Shown: one piece after another, positions 1 through 6,700 of the stretch
How the letters are laid out: each line of letters opens with the position of its first letter
Position numbering within the stretch: position 1 is the stretch's first letter
Origin: Halobacteriales archaeon QH_10_65_19
GTDB lineage: Archaea > Halobacteriota > Halobacteria > Halobacteriales > Haloarculaceae
Direction: 5' to 3'
DNA length: 11,857 nucleotides
NCBI GenBank assembly: GCA_003022085.1
Contig: PXQK01000004.1
Coordinates: forward strand, 1 to 11,857
Notes under the pieces: generated by a model
Database searches by the model: none
What the model was told of the DNA's origin: nothing
The model's input: the letters and a program-made list of their open reading frames with translations, nothing else
Program-made: the position numbers and the translations under genes

Positions 1-368
1 ATCCTGGTGCCGTCGGGGCTCCACTCGATGCTCCGGACGCCGCCCGCCACGTTCGTGACCTGGCGGGCCTCGCCGCCGTCGGTCGGCAGTACCCACAGCT
101 GCGGGCGGTCGTCGTCGGCGCCACGCGTCGAGACGAACGCGAGCCGGTCGCCGCTGGGGCTCCATCGCGGCTGGCTGTCGGTGCCTTCCGCGAGGGTGAA
201 CCGCCGCGGCTCCCCGCCGCCGGTCGGGGCGGCGTGGATCGTCGCCGCGTACTCCTCGTCGTCCTCGGGCACCTTGCGGACGAACGCCACGCGGTCGCCG
301 GCAGGCGATACGCGGGGGTCCTCGACCTGTACCAGCTCGTGGAAGTCGGCGGCCTCGATGCGCTCCAT
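1..368 (-). CDS. S9 family peptidase (prolyl oligopeptidase-like), N-terminal part
   Basis: The visible 122 codons encode the start of a serine peptidase with an N-terminal beta-propeller; the catalytic alpha/beta-hydrolase half would lie off the left edge, so the peptidase call rests on the propeller and its N-terminal lead-in only. The protein begins MERIEAADFHELVQVEDPRV and then shows PD40/TolB-like blade motifs: SPAGDRVAFV near residue 22, QPRWSPSGDRLAFV near 60 and IEWSPDGTR at the edge, each followed by a strand such as QLWVLPTDGGEARQVT. In haloarchaeal S9 proteins such blades form the lid over a Ser-Asp-His active site. The ATG at 368 is the only Met or Val start before an in-frame stop at 426-428. 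A TATA-like box at 408-411 leaves a short leader of about 10-15 nt. It is transcribed divergently from the acyl-CoA synthetase. A TolB-like non-peptidase protein is the alternative. Confidence 0.82.
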   Translation of the reverse strand, partial: MERIEAADFHELVQVEDPRVSPAGDRVAFVRKVPEDDEEYAATIHAAPTGGGEPRRFTLAEGTDSQPRWSPSGDRLAFVSTRGADDDRPQLWVLPTDGGEARQVTNVAGGVRSIEWSPDGTR

Positions 369-422
369 GCCGTTTGGGATTTCGCGCGACTGCCAAAGCC
401 TTTCGATTATACAGCCAGGAGA

Positions 423-439
423 GTGTCACGATGTGACAC
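423..439. promoter_or_regulatory. 17-bp perfect palindrome, candidate operator
   Basis: GTGTCAC-GAT-GTGACAC is a perfect 7-bp dyad around a 3-nt spacer. It lies between the two divergent TATA modules, closer to the S9 peptidase promoter. Its size and position are those of a dimeric helix-turn-helix regulator site. No regulator gene is present in the window, so the binder is unknown. Confidence 0.5.
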
Positions 440-447
440 AGAGTTAC

Positions 448-461
448 GTCCGACAGTATCA
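448..461 (-). repeat. Dispersed intergenic motif, copy A (TGATACTGTCGGAC)
   Basis: Read on the minus strand this is TGATACTGTCGGAC. It differs at one position from the copy at 9563-9576 and matches the copy at 3383 at 12 of 15 positions when extended by one base. It lies between the palindrome and the acyl-CoA synthetase TATA module. Confidence 0.55.
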
Positions 462-514
462 CGTCTGGCTGTATATCCATGGACATTTATCAAGGACACG
501 CCCCAGTGACTGGT

Positions 515-2488
515 ATGGGTCAGGAAACAGTCGAACGGGAGTTCGACGACCCGGTGCTGGGTGAGTCAACGCTCGCCGGACTGTTCGAGGAGAGCGCGGG
601 ACGTCACACTGACCGGATCGCACAGCAGTACAAGGGCGGCGTCCACGACCGGGCTCTCGCAGGGACGGCCATCCCGGCGGCGCCGGCCGACGGCTTCGAG
701 ACGCTTACATACGGAGAGATGCGCGGGGTCGTCCGGCGGCTGGCCACCGGGTTCCGCGACCTCGGCCTGGCCGCGGACGACCGGGTTGGCATCTTCTCGG
801 ACACGCGCCTGGAGTGGGCGCTGAGTGACTTCGCCATCCTGGCGGCCGGCGGCGTGGTCACGACCGTCTACAGGAGTTCATCGCCCAATCAGGTGGAGTA
901 CCTCCTCGACGACCCGGATGCGACGGCCGTCGTCGTCGAGAACGTCGACTGCCTCGAACGCGTCTTCGAGGTGGAAGACACCCTCTCAATCAGCTACTAC
1001 GTCGTCATGGAGGATGCCGAGCACCACGGTGAGCGCAACGACGTCTACACGCTCGCGGAGGTCTACGACCGCGGCGACGAGGTGTTCGACCCCGCGACGT
1101 ACGAGACGTGGGTCGAAGAGCGGTCGCCGGACGACCTCGCGAGTCTGGTCTATACCTCCGGGACGACCGGCAAGCCCAAGGGCGTCCGGCTGACCCACGG
1201 TAACTTCCGGGCGAACGTCAACCAGTGCTACCGCCGGTACGGCCCGCGGCCGGACAAACCGCCGGAGGCGAGTATCGACACGGAGACGGTGACGGTCTCC
1301 TTCCTGCCGCTCGCGCACGTCTTCGAGCGGCTCTGCGGGCACTTTCTGCTCTTTGCCGCCGGCGGGACCGTCTCCTACGCCGAGAGCGTCGACACGCTCA
1401 AGGAGGATTTCCAGCTGTTCGAGCCCACCGTCGCCACTAGCGTCCCGCGGGTGTACGAGAAGATGTACGACGCCATCCGCGAGCAGGCGCAGGGCTCGGC
1501 CGTCACTAAACGCATCTTCGAGTGGGCGGTCGACGTGGGCCGGACCTACCAGCGCAGCGACAACCCCTCGTCGCTGCTCGGGATCAAGCACGGGCTGGCA
1601 GACCGCCTCGTCTTCTCGGACGTCCGGGAGGCGCTGGGCGGGAACGTGGAGTTTCTCGTCAGCGGGGGCGGCACCCTCTCGAAGGAGCTCTGTGAACTCT
1701 ACCACGCGATGGGTCTGCCCATCTACGAGGGGTACGGCCTGACGGAGGCCGCACCGGTCGTGACGACGAACCCGCCGACCGACGCGAAGCCCGGCACCAT
1801 CGGCCCGCCGGTGCTCGACGTCGACATCCGGCTGGACACCGACACCCTCCCTGACAGCTACACTGTCGGGGAGTCCGAGGACGTCGGCGAACTGCTCGTC
1901 GACGGGCCGAACGTCACCGACGGCTACTGGGACAAGCCCGAGAAGACAGCGGACGCCTTCACCGACGACGGCCTGTTCCGCACCGGCGACATCGTGGAGC
2001 GCCGCGAGGACGGCTACATGGTGTTCCGCGACCGGGTGAAACAGCTCATCGTCCTCTCGACCGGGAAGAACATCGCGCCGGCACCCATCGAGGACGAGTT
2101 CGCGGCGATCAACCTCATCGAGCAGGTGATGGTCCTCGGCGAGGACCGGAAGTTCGTCAGCGCACTCGTCGTTCCCGACGTCGAAGGCCTACGCTGGTTC
2201 GCCGAGAGCGAGGGCATCGACCTGCCTGCCGACCGGGAAGCCCTCTGCGACGACGACCGGGCACGGGAGCTGATCGCCCGCGAGATCGAGCGCGTCAACC
2301 AGTCCTTCGAGGAGCACGAGCGGATCAAGAAGTTCCGGCTCGTCCCCGAGGAGTTTACCCAGGAGAACGGCCTGCTCACTCCGACGCTGAAGAAAAAGCG
2401 CCGGGACATCCGCGAGGTGTACGTCGACCGGATCGCCGAGATGTACGGCGAGAAGAAGTTCGAGCAGGCCGCTGCTGACGGCGGCTGA
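515..2488 (+). CDS. Long-chain fatty acid--CoA ligase (AMP-forming acyl-CoA synthetase)
   Basis: This 657-residue enzyme activates a fatty acid with ATP to an acyl-AMP and transfers it to CoA, feeding beta-oxidation or lipid remodelling in the cytoplasm. The adenylate-forming signatures are intact. The phosphate loop is YTSGTTGKPKG (residues 213-223). The adenine/acyl motif is YEGYGLTE (404-411). The ribose-binding aspartate lies in RTGDI (D492). A hinge and C-terminal lid follow as DRVKQLIVLSTGKNIAP (about 506-522), and the lid lysine sits in LTPTLKKKR (K626 region). The length and the STGKNIAP motif fit the bacterial FadD15/long-chain subgroup rather than acetyl-CoA synthetase; the chain length used cannot be read from sequence. 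In-frame starts also exist at 479 (ATG) and 506 (GTG). I prefer 515: the 479 start would fall inside the promoter, and 515 lies at the same distance from its TATA module as the divergent gene's start does from its own. Confidence 0.92.
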   Translation: MGQETVEREFDDPVLGESTLAGLFEESAGRHTDRIAQQYKGGVHDRALAGTAIPAAPADGFETLTYGEMRGVVRRLATGFRDLGLAADDRVGIFSDTRLEWALSDFAILAAGGVVTTVYRSSSPNQVEYLLDDPDATAVVVENVDCLERVFEVEDTLSISYYVVMEDAEHHGERNDVYTLAEVYDRGDEVFDPATYETWVEERSPDDLASLVYTSGTTGKPKGVRLTHGNFRANVNQCYRRYGPRPDKPPEASIDTETVTVSFLPLAHVFERLCGHFLLFAAGGTVSYAESVDTLKEDFQLFEPTVATSVPRVYEKMYDAIREQAQGSAVTKRIFEWAVDVGRTYQRSDNPSSLLGIKHGLADRLVFSDVREALGGNVEFLVSGGGTLSKELCELYHAMGLPIYEGYGLTEAAPVVTTNPPTDAKPGTIGPPVLDVDIRLDTDTLPDSYTVGESEDVGELLVDGPNVTDGYWDKPEKTADAFTDDGLFRTGDIVERREDGYMVFRDRVKQLIVLSTGKNIAPAPIEDEFAAINLIEQVMVLGEDRKFVSALVVPDVEGLRWFAESEGIDLPADREALCDDDRARELIAREIERVNQSFEEHERIKKFRLVPEEFTQENGLLTPTLKKKRRDIREVYVDRIAEMYGEKKFEQAAADGG

Positions 2489-2568
2489 CGCGGCCACGCC
2501 CGTGACGTGGCGCAGCGACGTCGCCTCGGAGAGCGATCGGGCGGCCCGCTCCACGGATCAGCACATCT

Positions 2569-3360
2569 ATGGGATCGCCGGACGTAGGGGCTGTCGTGCA
2601 GGTCGTCGGCTACGAAACGGTGCCGGCCGGGGAGACGGACCACGCCGCGCTGTTGCTTGCGAGCGACGGCGCGGTCACGCGCGAGTCGCTCGCGCCCGGG
2701 ACGGAGCTGCAGTACCGCCTCGACGGCCGCCACTGTGCCGGCGACGTGACCGAAGGGGGACACACCCCCTGCGACAACGAGGCGTCGCCGTACTGCGATC
2801 GACACACGAGCAGGTGGGCCTGCGCCCGCTGTACTGGCGAGTGTGACCTGCCGCTGCCGTCCTGCCGGGAGGAGCACGCGGTGTACCTCGCGGCGTTCGC
2901 GCCGGCGACGTTCAAGGTCGGCGTGACCCGCTCGTGGCGTCTGGACACCCGGCTCCGCGAGCAGGGTGCCGACCGCGCCGCCCACCTCCGGACCGTCGAG
3001 GACGGCCGGATCGCCCGGCAGATCGAGGCCGAGATCGCCGACAACGTCGGGGACCGCGTCCGCGTGCCCGCGAAGATCCGCGGCCTCCACCTGCCCGTCG
3101 ACGAGGACGCCTGGGCGGCGCTGCTGGCGGCGCACGATCACCGGGAGACGTTCCGCTTCGAGTACGGGCTCGACCTGGCCGAGCGGCCGATGGCCGAGAC
3201 GCTCGCCAGCGGGACTGTCCGGGGCACGAAGGGCCGCGTGCTGGTGCTCGACCGGGCTTGCAGCAGCTACGCCGTCGACCTCCGGGATCTCCTCGGCTAC
3301 GAACTCGCCGACGGCGGGACCGAGCGCGCGCTCCAGTCGAGCTTTGCTGCCTTCGAGTGA
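2569..3360 (+). CDS. DUF2797 family Cys-rich protein
   Basis: This 263-residue protein resembles the DUF2797 family, whose function I do not know. The N-terminal third is a beta-rich stretch ending in a Cys/His cluster: C56, C68, C76-x2-H79, C85-x2-C88-x3-C92 and C99, with H103 close by. This is enough for one or two structural metal sites. Next comes VYLAAF-x5-FKVGVT-x3-R-x3-R-x2-EQGA (residues 105-134), which resembles the core of GIY-YIG nucleases (two short strands, then Arg), with Glu in QIEAEI (about 151-156). That relationship is my inference. The C-terminal part has no recognisable motif. An in-frame GTG at 2596 (giving MQVVGYET) is a plausible alternative start, and by my memory of the family perhaps the better one; neither start has a clear TATA box or Shine-Dalgarno. 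It lies 80 bp after the acyl-CoA synthetase on the same strand, with no obvious functional link. Confidence 0.8.
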   Translation: MGSPDVGAVVQVVGYETVPAGETDHAALLLASDGAVTRESLAPGTELQYRLDGRHCAGDVTEGGHTPCDNEASPYCDRHTSRWACARCTGECDLPLPSCREEHAVYLAAFAPATFKVGVTRSWRLDTRLREQGADRAAHLRTVEDGRIARQIEAEIADNVGDRVRVPAKIRGLHLPVDEDAWAALLAAHDHRETFRFEYGLDLAERPMAETLASGTVRGTKGRVLVLDRACSSYAVDLRDLLGYELADGGTERALQSSFAAFE

Positions 3361-3382
3361 ATGTGGAACCTGGCGGCCGTTC

Positions 3383-3497
3383 TGATACGGTCGTGCGTGA
3401 TTATTTTCAGCACTGGAGCCCAATATCGCTGGTTTCACGGGTTGAAACGTCCAACCCGCGATTCTATAGCGGTAAAAAGTCACGCACGACCGTATGA
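3383..3497. repeat. 115-bp element with 18-bp inverted terminal repeats (motif copies B and C)
   Basis: The left arm TGATACGGTCGTGCGTGA (3383-3400) and the right arm at 3480-3497 are inverted copies matching at 17 of 18 positions, with AT-rich bases (TTATTTT, and TTTTT read from the other side) just inside. The 79-bp interior holds a hairpin. The element fills the gap between two convergent genes, so it could act as a two-way terminator, a MITE-like remnant or a protein-binding locus. No target-site duplication is visible at the edges. Confidence 0.7.
3438..3458. terminator. Hairpin inside the inverted-repeat element
   Basis: CGGGTTG (3438-3444) pairs perfectly with CAACCCG (3452-3458) around a 7-nt loop. 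It sits near the centre of the 115-bp element, between the 3' ends of convergent genes. A terminator role is a guess: no long T-run follows directly on either strand. Confidence 0.35.
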
Positions 3498-3512
3498 CAC
3501 CGCGCGCCGGAA

Positions 3513-5326
3513 TCAGTCGTCGTCGTCAGTCACTTCGGTGCGGGCCTGGCGGCGGGCGGCGCGCTCGATGAACTCCTGGGGGAGCTGGTCGATCTCGCCG
3601 GCCTGGACGCCCCAGAGGTGGGCGTACAGATCGTCGTTGTCAAGCAGTTTCTCGTGTGTGCCGCGCTCGACGATCTGCCCGCCTTCGAGGACGACGATCC
3701 TGTCGGCGTCCTTGATCGTCGACAGCCGGTGGGCGATGGCGAACGTCGTCCGGTCGGCGGCGATCTCGTCCAGCGAGCGCTGGATCAGCATCTCCGTCTC
3801 GGTGTCGACGTCGCTGGTGGCCTCGTCGAGGATCAGAATCTCGGGATCCTTGAGGATCGCGCGGGCGATCGAGATCCGCTGGCGCTGGCCACCCGAGAGC
3901 TTCACGCCGCGCTCGCCGACCTCGGTGTCGTACCCGTCCGGCAGGTTCGTGATGAAGTCGTGGGCCTCCGCCATCTTCGCCGCCTCGATCACCTCCTCGC
4001 GCGTGGCCTCGAAGGAGCCGTAGGCGATGTTTTCCTCGACAGTGCCGTAGAACAGGAACGTGTCCTGGCTGACGTAGCCCATCGACTGTCGGAGGCTGCG
4101 GATCGTCACCCCGCGAACGTCGGTGCCGTCGATCCGGATCCCCCCGTCGTCGACGTCGTACAGCCGGAGCAGCAGCTTCAACACGGTCGACTTGCCGGCG
4201 CCCGTCGGGCCGACCAGGGCGAGAGTCTCACCGGGCTCGACCTCGAAATCGATGTCCTCGAGGATCGGCTCCTCGTCCTCCTCGTAGCCGAAGCTCACCT
4301 CGTCGTACTCGACGCGGCCCTCGGTGACCTCCAGGTCGGACGCGTCCTCGGCCTCGGCAACCCGGTAGGGCTCGTCCATCAGCCCGAAGATCCGCGCCGA
4401 GGAGGCGCGGGCCCGCTGGTACATGTTGATGATCTGCCCGAACTGGGCCATCGGCCAGATGAACCGCTGGGTCAGCAGAATGAACGTGACGAACTCGCCC
4501 AGATCCAGCGGTTCGGTGAAGATCCACGGCGCGTTACCCTCCGCGGAGAGTACCCACAGGCGTACTCCTCGGTGTTCGAGGACTTGATCACCTTGATGCC
4601 GCCGAGGTTGTTCTCCAGCCGTGAGTTGACCTTCCCGACCGTCGAGCGCACCTCTGCGTACTTGGGCTGAATGATCTGGATGAACATGTAGGTAAACAGG
4701 GCGATCACCGGGACCGGGAGCAGTGCTATCAGCGCGAGCTGCCAGTTCAGATAGAAGAGGATGGCGGCGATGCCCAGCACCATCACGGTCAGCCGGAACA
4801 TCGAATTCATCCCGTCGTTGAGAAACCGTTCCAGGCGGTTGACGTCGTTCGAGAGGATCGACATCATCTCGCCGGTCTGCTTGTCCGCGAAGAAGTCCAT
4901 GTTCAGCCGCTGCATCTTGTCGTAGGTGTCGGTCCGGACGTTGTGCTGGATGTTCTGGGCGAAGGAGTTGAACCCCCAGTTGCGGGCCCAGTGAAACCCC
5001 GATCCGAACAGGAACGCGCCGCCGATCAGGGCCACGGTCAACAGGAGCTGTTCCTGCTGGCCTGAGGGAATCAGACTGCCCGGAACGAACCAGATGTCCT
5101 CGAAGTTCTTGTCCCGCCGGAAGACGGCGTCGATGGCGAACCCGAGCAACACCGGCGGTACCAGGTCCAGCAACCGGGCGAAGATACTCGCAAAAACCCC
5201 GACCAGCACCTGGGATTTGTACTGGAGGCCGTACTCGCGGAACAGCCGTTTCATCGGGTTCTCGATCTTTTCCCGCTGTTCCTCGAACGGGTCGTCCTCC
5301 TCCCAGTTGACGCTACTCATTATCAT
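3513..5326 (-). pseudogene. Multidrug-type ABC exporter (TMD-NBD fusion), disrupted by internal deletion and frameshift
   Basis: This was a half-size ABC exporter (transmembrane domain fused to ATPase). The N-terminal part reads in one frame from 5326 (or ATG 5320, MSSVNW) to about 4559. It holds four hydrophobic helices (e.g. VLVGVFASIFARLLDLVPPV, MVLGIAAILFYLNW) and ends in KVIKSSNTEEY. The sequence then continues two bases out of frame with LWVLSAEGNAPWIFTEP and a last helix FVTFILLTQRFIWPMAQFG. The nucleotide-binding domain is perfect: Walker A GPTGAGKST (4185-4211), YVSQDTF Q-loop, LSGGQRQRIS signature, LILDEATSDVD Walker B and IAHRLS switch His. In related exporters about 40-50 residues lie between EEY and LWVL, covering the second intracellular loop and most of TM5; they are absent here. 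The original frame would end at 4472 after unrelated residues. The intact ATPase part suggests a recent lesion; a misassembly cannot be ruled out. Confidence 0.85.
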
Positions 5327-5374
5327 TCATGAACCGGTTTGTCCCAAAAAGGGTTTCCGAGTCGGCCAGATCGT

Positions 5375-5387
5375 ATCACTGCGTGAT
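5375..5387. promoter_or_regulatory. Dyad ATCAC-TGC-GTGAT upstream of the ABC exporter
   Basis: A perfect 5-bp inverted repeat with a 3-nt spacer lies about 50 bp upstream of the exporter start and overlaps the left end of the motif copy at 5384. It could be an operator for the exporter or part of the repeat. Confidence 0.35.
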
Positions 5388-5408
5388 AATTTCGTCCGTG
5401 ATTATTAT
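5384..5408 (+). repeat. Dispersed intergenic motif, diverged copy D
   Basis: Aligned without gaps, this 25-mer matches 3383-3407 at 21 positions: the shared blocks are TGATA, TCGT and CGTGATTATT. It also contains a near-direct repeat, GCGTGATAAT (5381-5390) and CCGTGATTAT (5396-5405). It lies in the 165-bp gap between the 5' end of the ABC exporter and the 3' end of the hypothetical gene at 5492. Confidence 0.5.
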
Positions 5409-5491
5409 GAGGAGCGACAAATCGGGAAACAGTTGCGTGAACGGTGCTGGGAGCAGTAAGGGGACCAGGCGGCGGGCGGTGCAGGGAGCGA

Positions 5492-6076
5492 TCAGCTGAT
5501 GAACTCGTTGTCGCGCCAGTCGACGCCGCCGGAGTCCTCGTCGCTTTTGGGATCCTCGGCGACGGTGACCGAGGCCGGGCGGCGCTCGCCGTCGACGATA
5601 CGGACCGCTTTGATCTCCTCGTCTTTCGCGGCGACCGCGGTCAGTGCCCCTTTCTCGGCCTGGCGTGCAACCTGACAGAGCACCTCGAACATCTCGTACT
5701 GTAGCGCGGTGTTCTGGAGCACCGTCTCCCGGTCGCCCTTGAAGCAGGCGTACTCGACGAGTTCGGATTCGATTTCCTCTTCCTCCTCGAGTGTGCCCCA
5801 CTGTGGACCCCCACCCCGGGACGGTCCACCCGGCCCGTCTTCGGGCTCTTCCTCGTAAACGCGGTTCTCGGTGACGCTCGCTTTCAACTGCGCCGTCGGT
5901 GTGTACTTGCTGATGCTGTCGTCGGCCGGGACGGCGCTGATTATCAGCGTGTTGTTGCGCCGCGTGATGTCGACGCCGTCGACGTTGTCCGGCAACTCCG
6001 GATCGTCGAAGTGGTCGTGGACGTCTTCGAGTGGCAGTTCGAGTGTCGAGTGGAGTTTGTATACGCGGCCTGTCAT
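5492..6076 (-). CDS. Conserved haloarchaeal hypothetical protein (possibly DUF7110)
   Basis: This 194-residue cytoplasmic protein has no signal peptide or membrane segment. I recognise it only as a haloarchaea-type conserved protein, possibly DUF7110, and assign no function. It has two parts. Residues 1-75 are an alpha/beta-looking domain (MTGRVYKLHSTLELP start, ITRRNNTLIISAVP strand pair, KYTPTAQLKASVTE helix). A Gly/Glu-rich linker (75-104) follows, and then a helical segment with CFKGDRETVLQNTALQYEMF (111-130). The tail is acidic and ends DWRDNEFIS. The open frame extends upstream to 6145, but the ATG at 6076 fits the domain start; the extra residues (MGCVVSSERP...) look non-coding. A TATA-like TTTATG (minus strand, near 6147-6152) would give a leader of about 45 nt. 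It is followed by the ABC exporter remnant 165 bp downstream and is probably monocistronic. Confidence 0.72.
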   Translation of the reverse strand: MTGRVYKLHSTLELPLEDVHDHFDDPELPDNVDGVDITRRNNTLIISAVPADDSISKYTPTAQLKASVTENRVYEEEPEDGPGGPSRGGGPQWGTLEEEEEIESELVEYACFKGDRETVLQNTALQYEMFEVLCQVARQAEKGALTAVAAKDEEIKAVRIVDGERRPASVTVAEDPKSDEDSGGVDWRDNEFIS

Positions 6077-6227
6077 GATTGATAAGATTCTCCGAACAGC
6101 CCAGCACTGTGGGGCCGGTCTTTCAGAAGAAACTACGCACCCCATCCATAAATGGGCTGCCCTTCGTGGGTGCCGGTCCCACGCTATGTCCCGGCCGATT
6201 CGCCGGCTTTCACCGGAAGCGACCGAA

Positions 6228-6569
6228 TCAGTCGTCGGCGGTAGCAGTTCCGTCGCCGCCCTCGTCGGCCGCCGGGGATTCGTCGTCGATGCTCGGCGGG
6301 TACTTACCCCGGTCGAGCACGAGATCTGTCTGTGGCCGTGCCATGCAGGTCAGCGCGTACCCCTCTCGTTCCTCGTCGGTCAGCCCCCGGGCAGCCGGCT
6401 GGGTGACCTCGCCCTCGACAATCTCCGCCGAACAGGCCAGACACATTCCGACCCGACAGGAGTACTCCTGGGCGATCCCCTCCTCTATGCACCGGCTGAG
6501 GACCGTCTCCTTGTCTGAGACCGTGATGGTCTCCCCCGTCCCAGTGAACTCCACCGTGTACTCGCTCAT
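6228..6569 (-). CDS. Plant-type 2Fe-2S ferredoxin
   Basis: This is a 113-residue soluble electron carrier. Cluster ligands are C38-x4-C43-x2-C46-x28-C75, in the contexts SCRVGMCLAC and LTCMARP, as in plant and cyanobacterial [2Fe-2S] ferredoxins; C27 is an extra cysteine. The beta-grasp fold covers residues 3-90, and the last 20 residues form an acidic tail (DDESPAADEGGDG). It lacks the acidic N-terminal insertion of the main halobacterial ferredoxin (about 128 residues), so it is probably an auxiliary ferredoxin whose partner is not shown here. The MSEYTVEF start at 6569 is chosen over the upstream 6593 because a TATA-like box (CTAAAA on the plus strand, 6593-6598) lies 24-29 nt before it, which predicts a leaderless mRNA and places 6593 inside the promoter. 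It lies divergent from the pilin-like gene and 151 bp before the hypothetical protein on the same strand. Confidence 0.9.
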   Translation of the reverse strand: MSEYTVEFTGTGETITVSDKETVLSRCIEEGIAQEYSCRVGMCLACSAEIVEGEVTQPAARGLTDEEREGYALTCMARPQTDLVLDRGKYPPSIDDESPAADEGGDGTATADD

Positions 6570-6592
6570 ACGACGGGCTACGACGGTACGCA

Positions 6593-6598
6593 CTAAAA
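6593..6598 (-). promoter_or_regulatory. TATA box of the ferredoxin gene
   Basis: TTTTAG on the minus strand, within GAGTTTTAGT, lies 24-29 nt upstream of the ATG at 6569, the usual spacing for a leaderless haloarchaeal transcript. The same GAGTTTTA core precedes cspA. Confidence 0.55.
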
Positions 6599-6700
6599 CT
6601 CTTTACGACAGCTTTACGTATATTAGCGGAAAACACTTAATCAGGTAATGGTACAGCCGGTCGAATGCAGAGCGTGGTGATGCTCGGAGGGGAGAACAGT

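Larger units (their letters stand above)
369..514. promoter_or_regulatory. Divergent promoter region with mirror-image TATA modules
   Basis: This gap separates the S9 peptidase (-) from the acyl-CoA synthetase (+). The 11-mer CTGGCTGTATA occurs at 465-475 on the plus strand and as its exact reverse complement at 408-418. Each copy contains a TATA-like core, and each lies exactly 40 nt from a start codon (368 and 515). This symmetry suggests one promoter module in two orientations, with a shared regulator possibly binding between them. A second TATA-like stretch, TTTATC at 485-490, lies about 27 nt before the ATG at 515 and could drive a leaderless transcript instead. Promoter function is inferred from position and sequence. 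Confidence 0.6.

Noticed and set aside
479..514. Earlier ATG (479) for the acyl-CoA synthetase
   Set aside because: It lies inside the predicted promoter, directly after the TATA module, and its added residues have no family support.
2014..3483. Long minus-strand open frame (489 codons) across the acyl-CoA synthetase end and the DUF2797 gene
   Set aside because: Arg/Ser/Pro-rich translation without any motif, antisense to two genes with clear family signatures; a usual GC-rich shadow frame.
3618..4670. 350-codon plus-strand open frame opposite the ABC exporter
   Set aside because: Antisense to the intact ATPase motifs and composed of shadow residues; the exporter frame explains the sequence.
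5376..6107. 243-codon minus-strand frame overlapping the hypothetical gene at 5492-6076
   Set aside because: Extremely Arg-rich, unlike the acidic proteins of the window; the overlapping frame has the expected composition and a sensible start.
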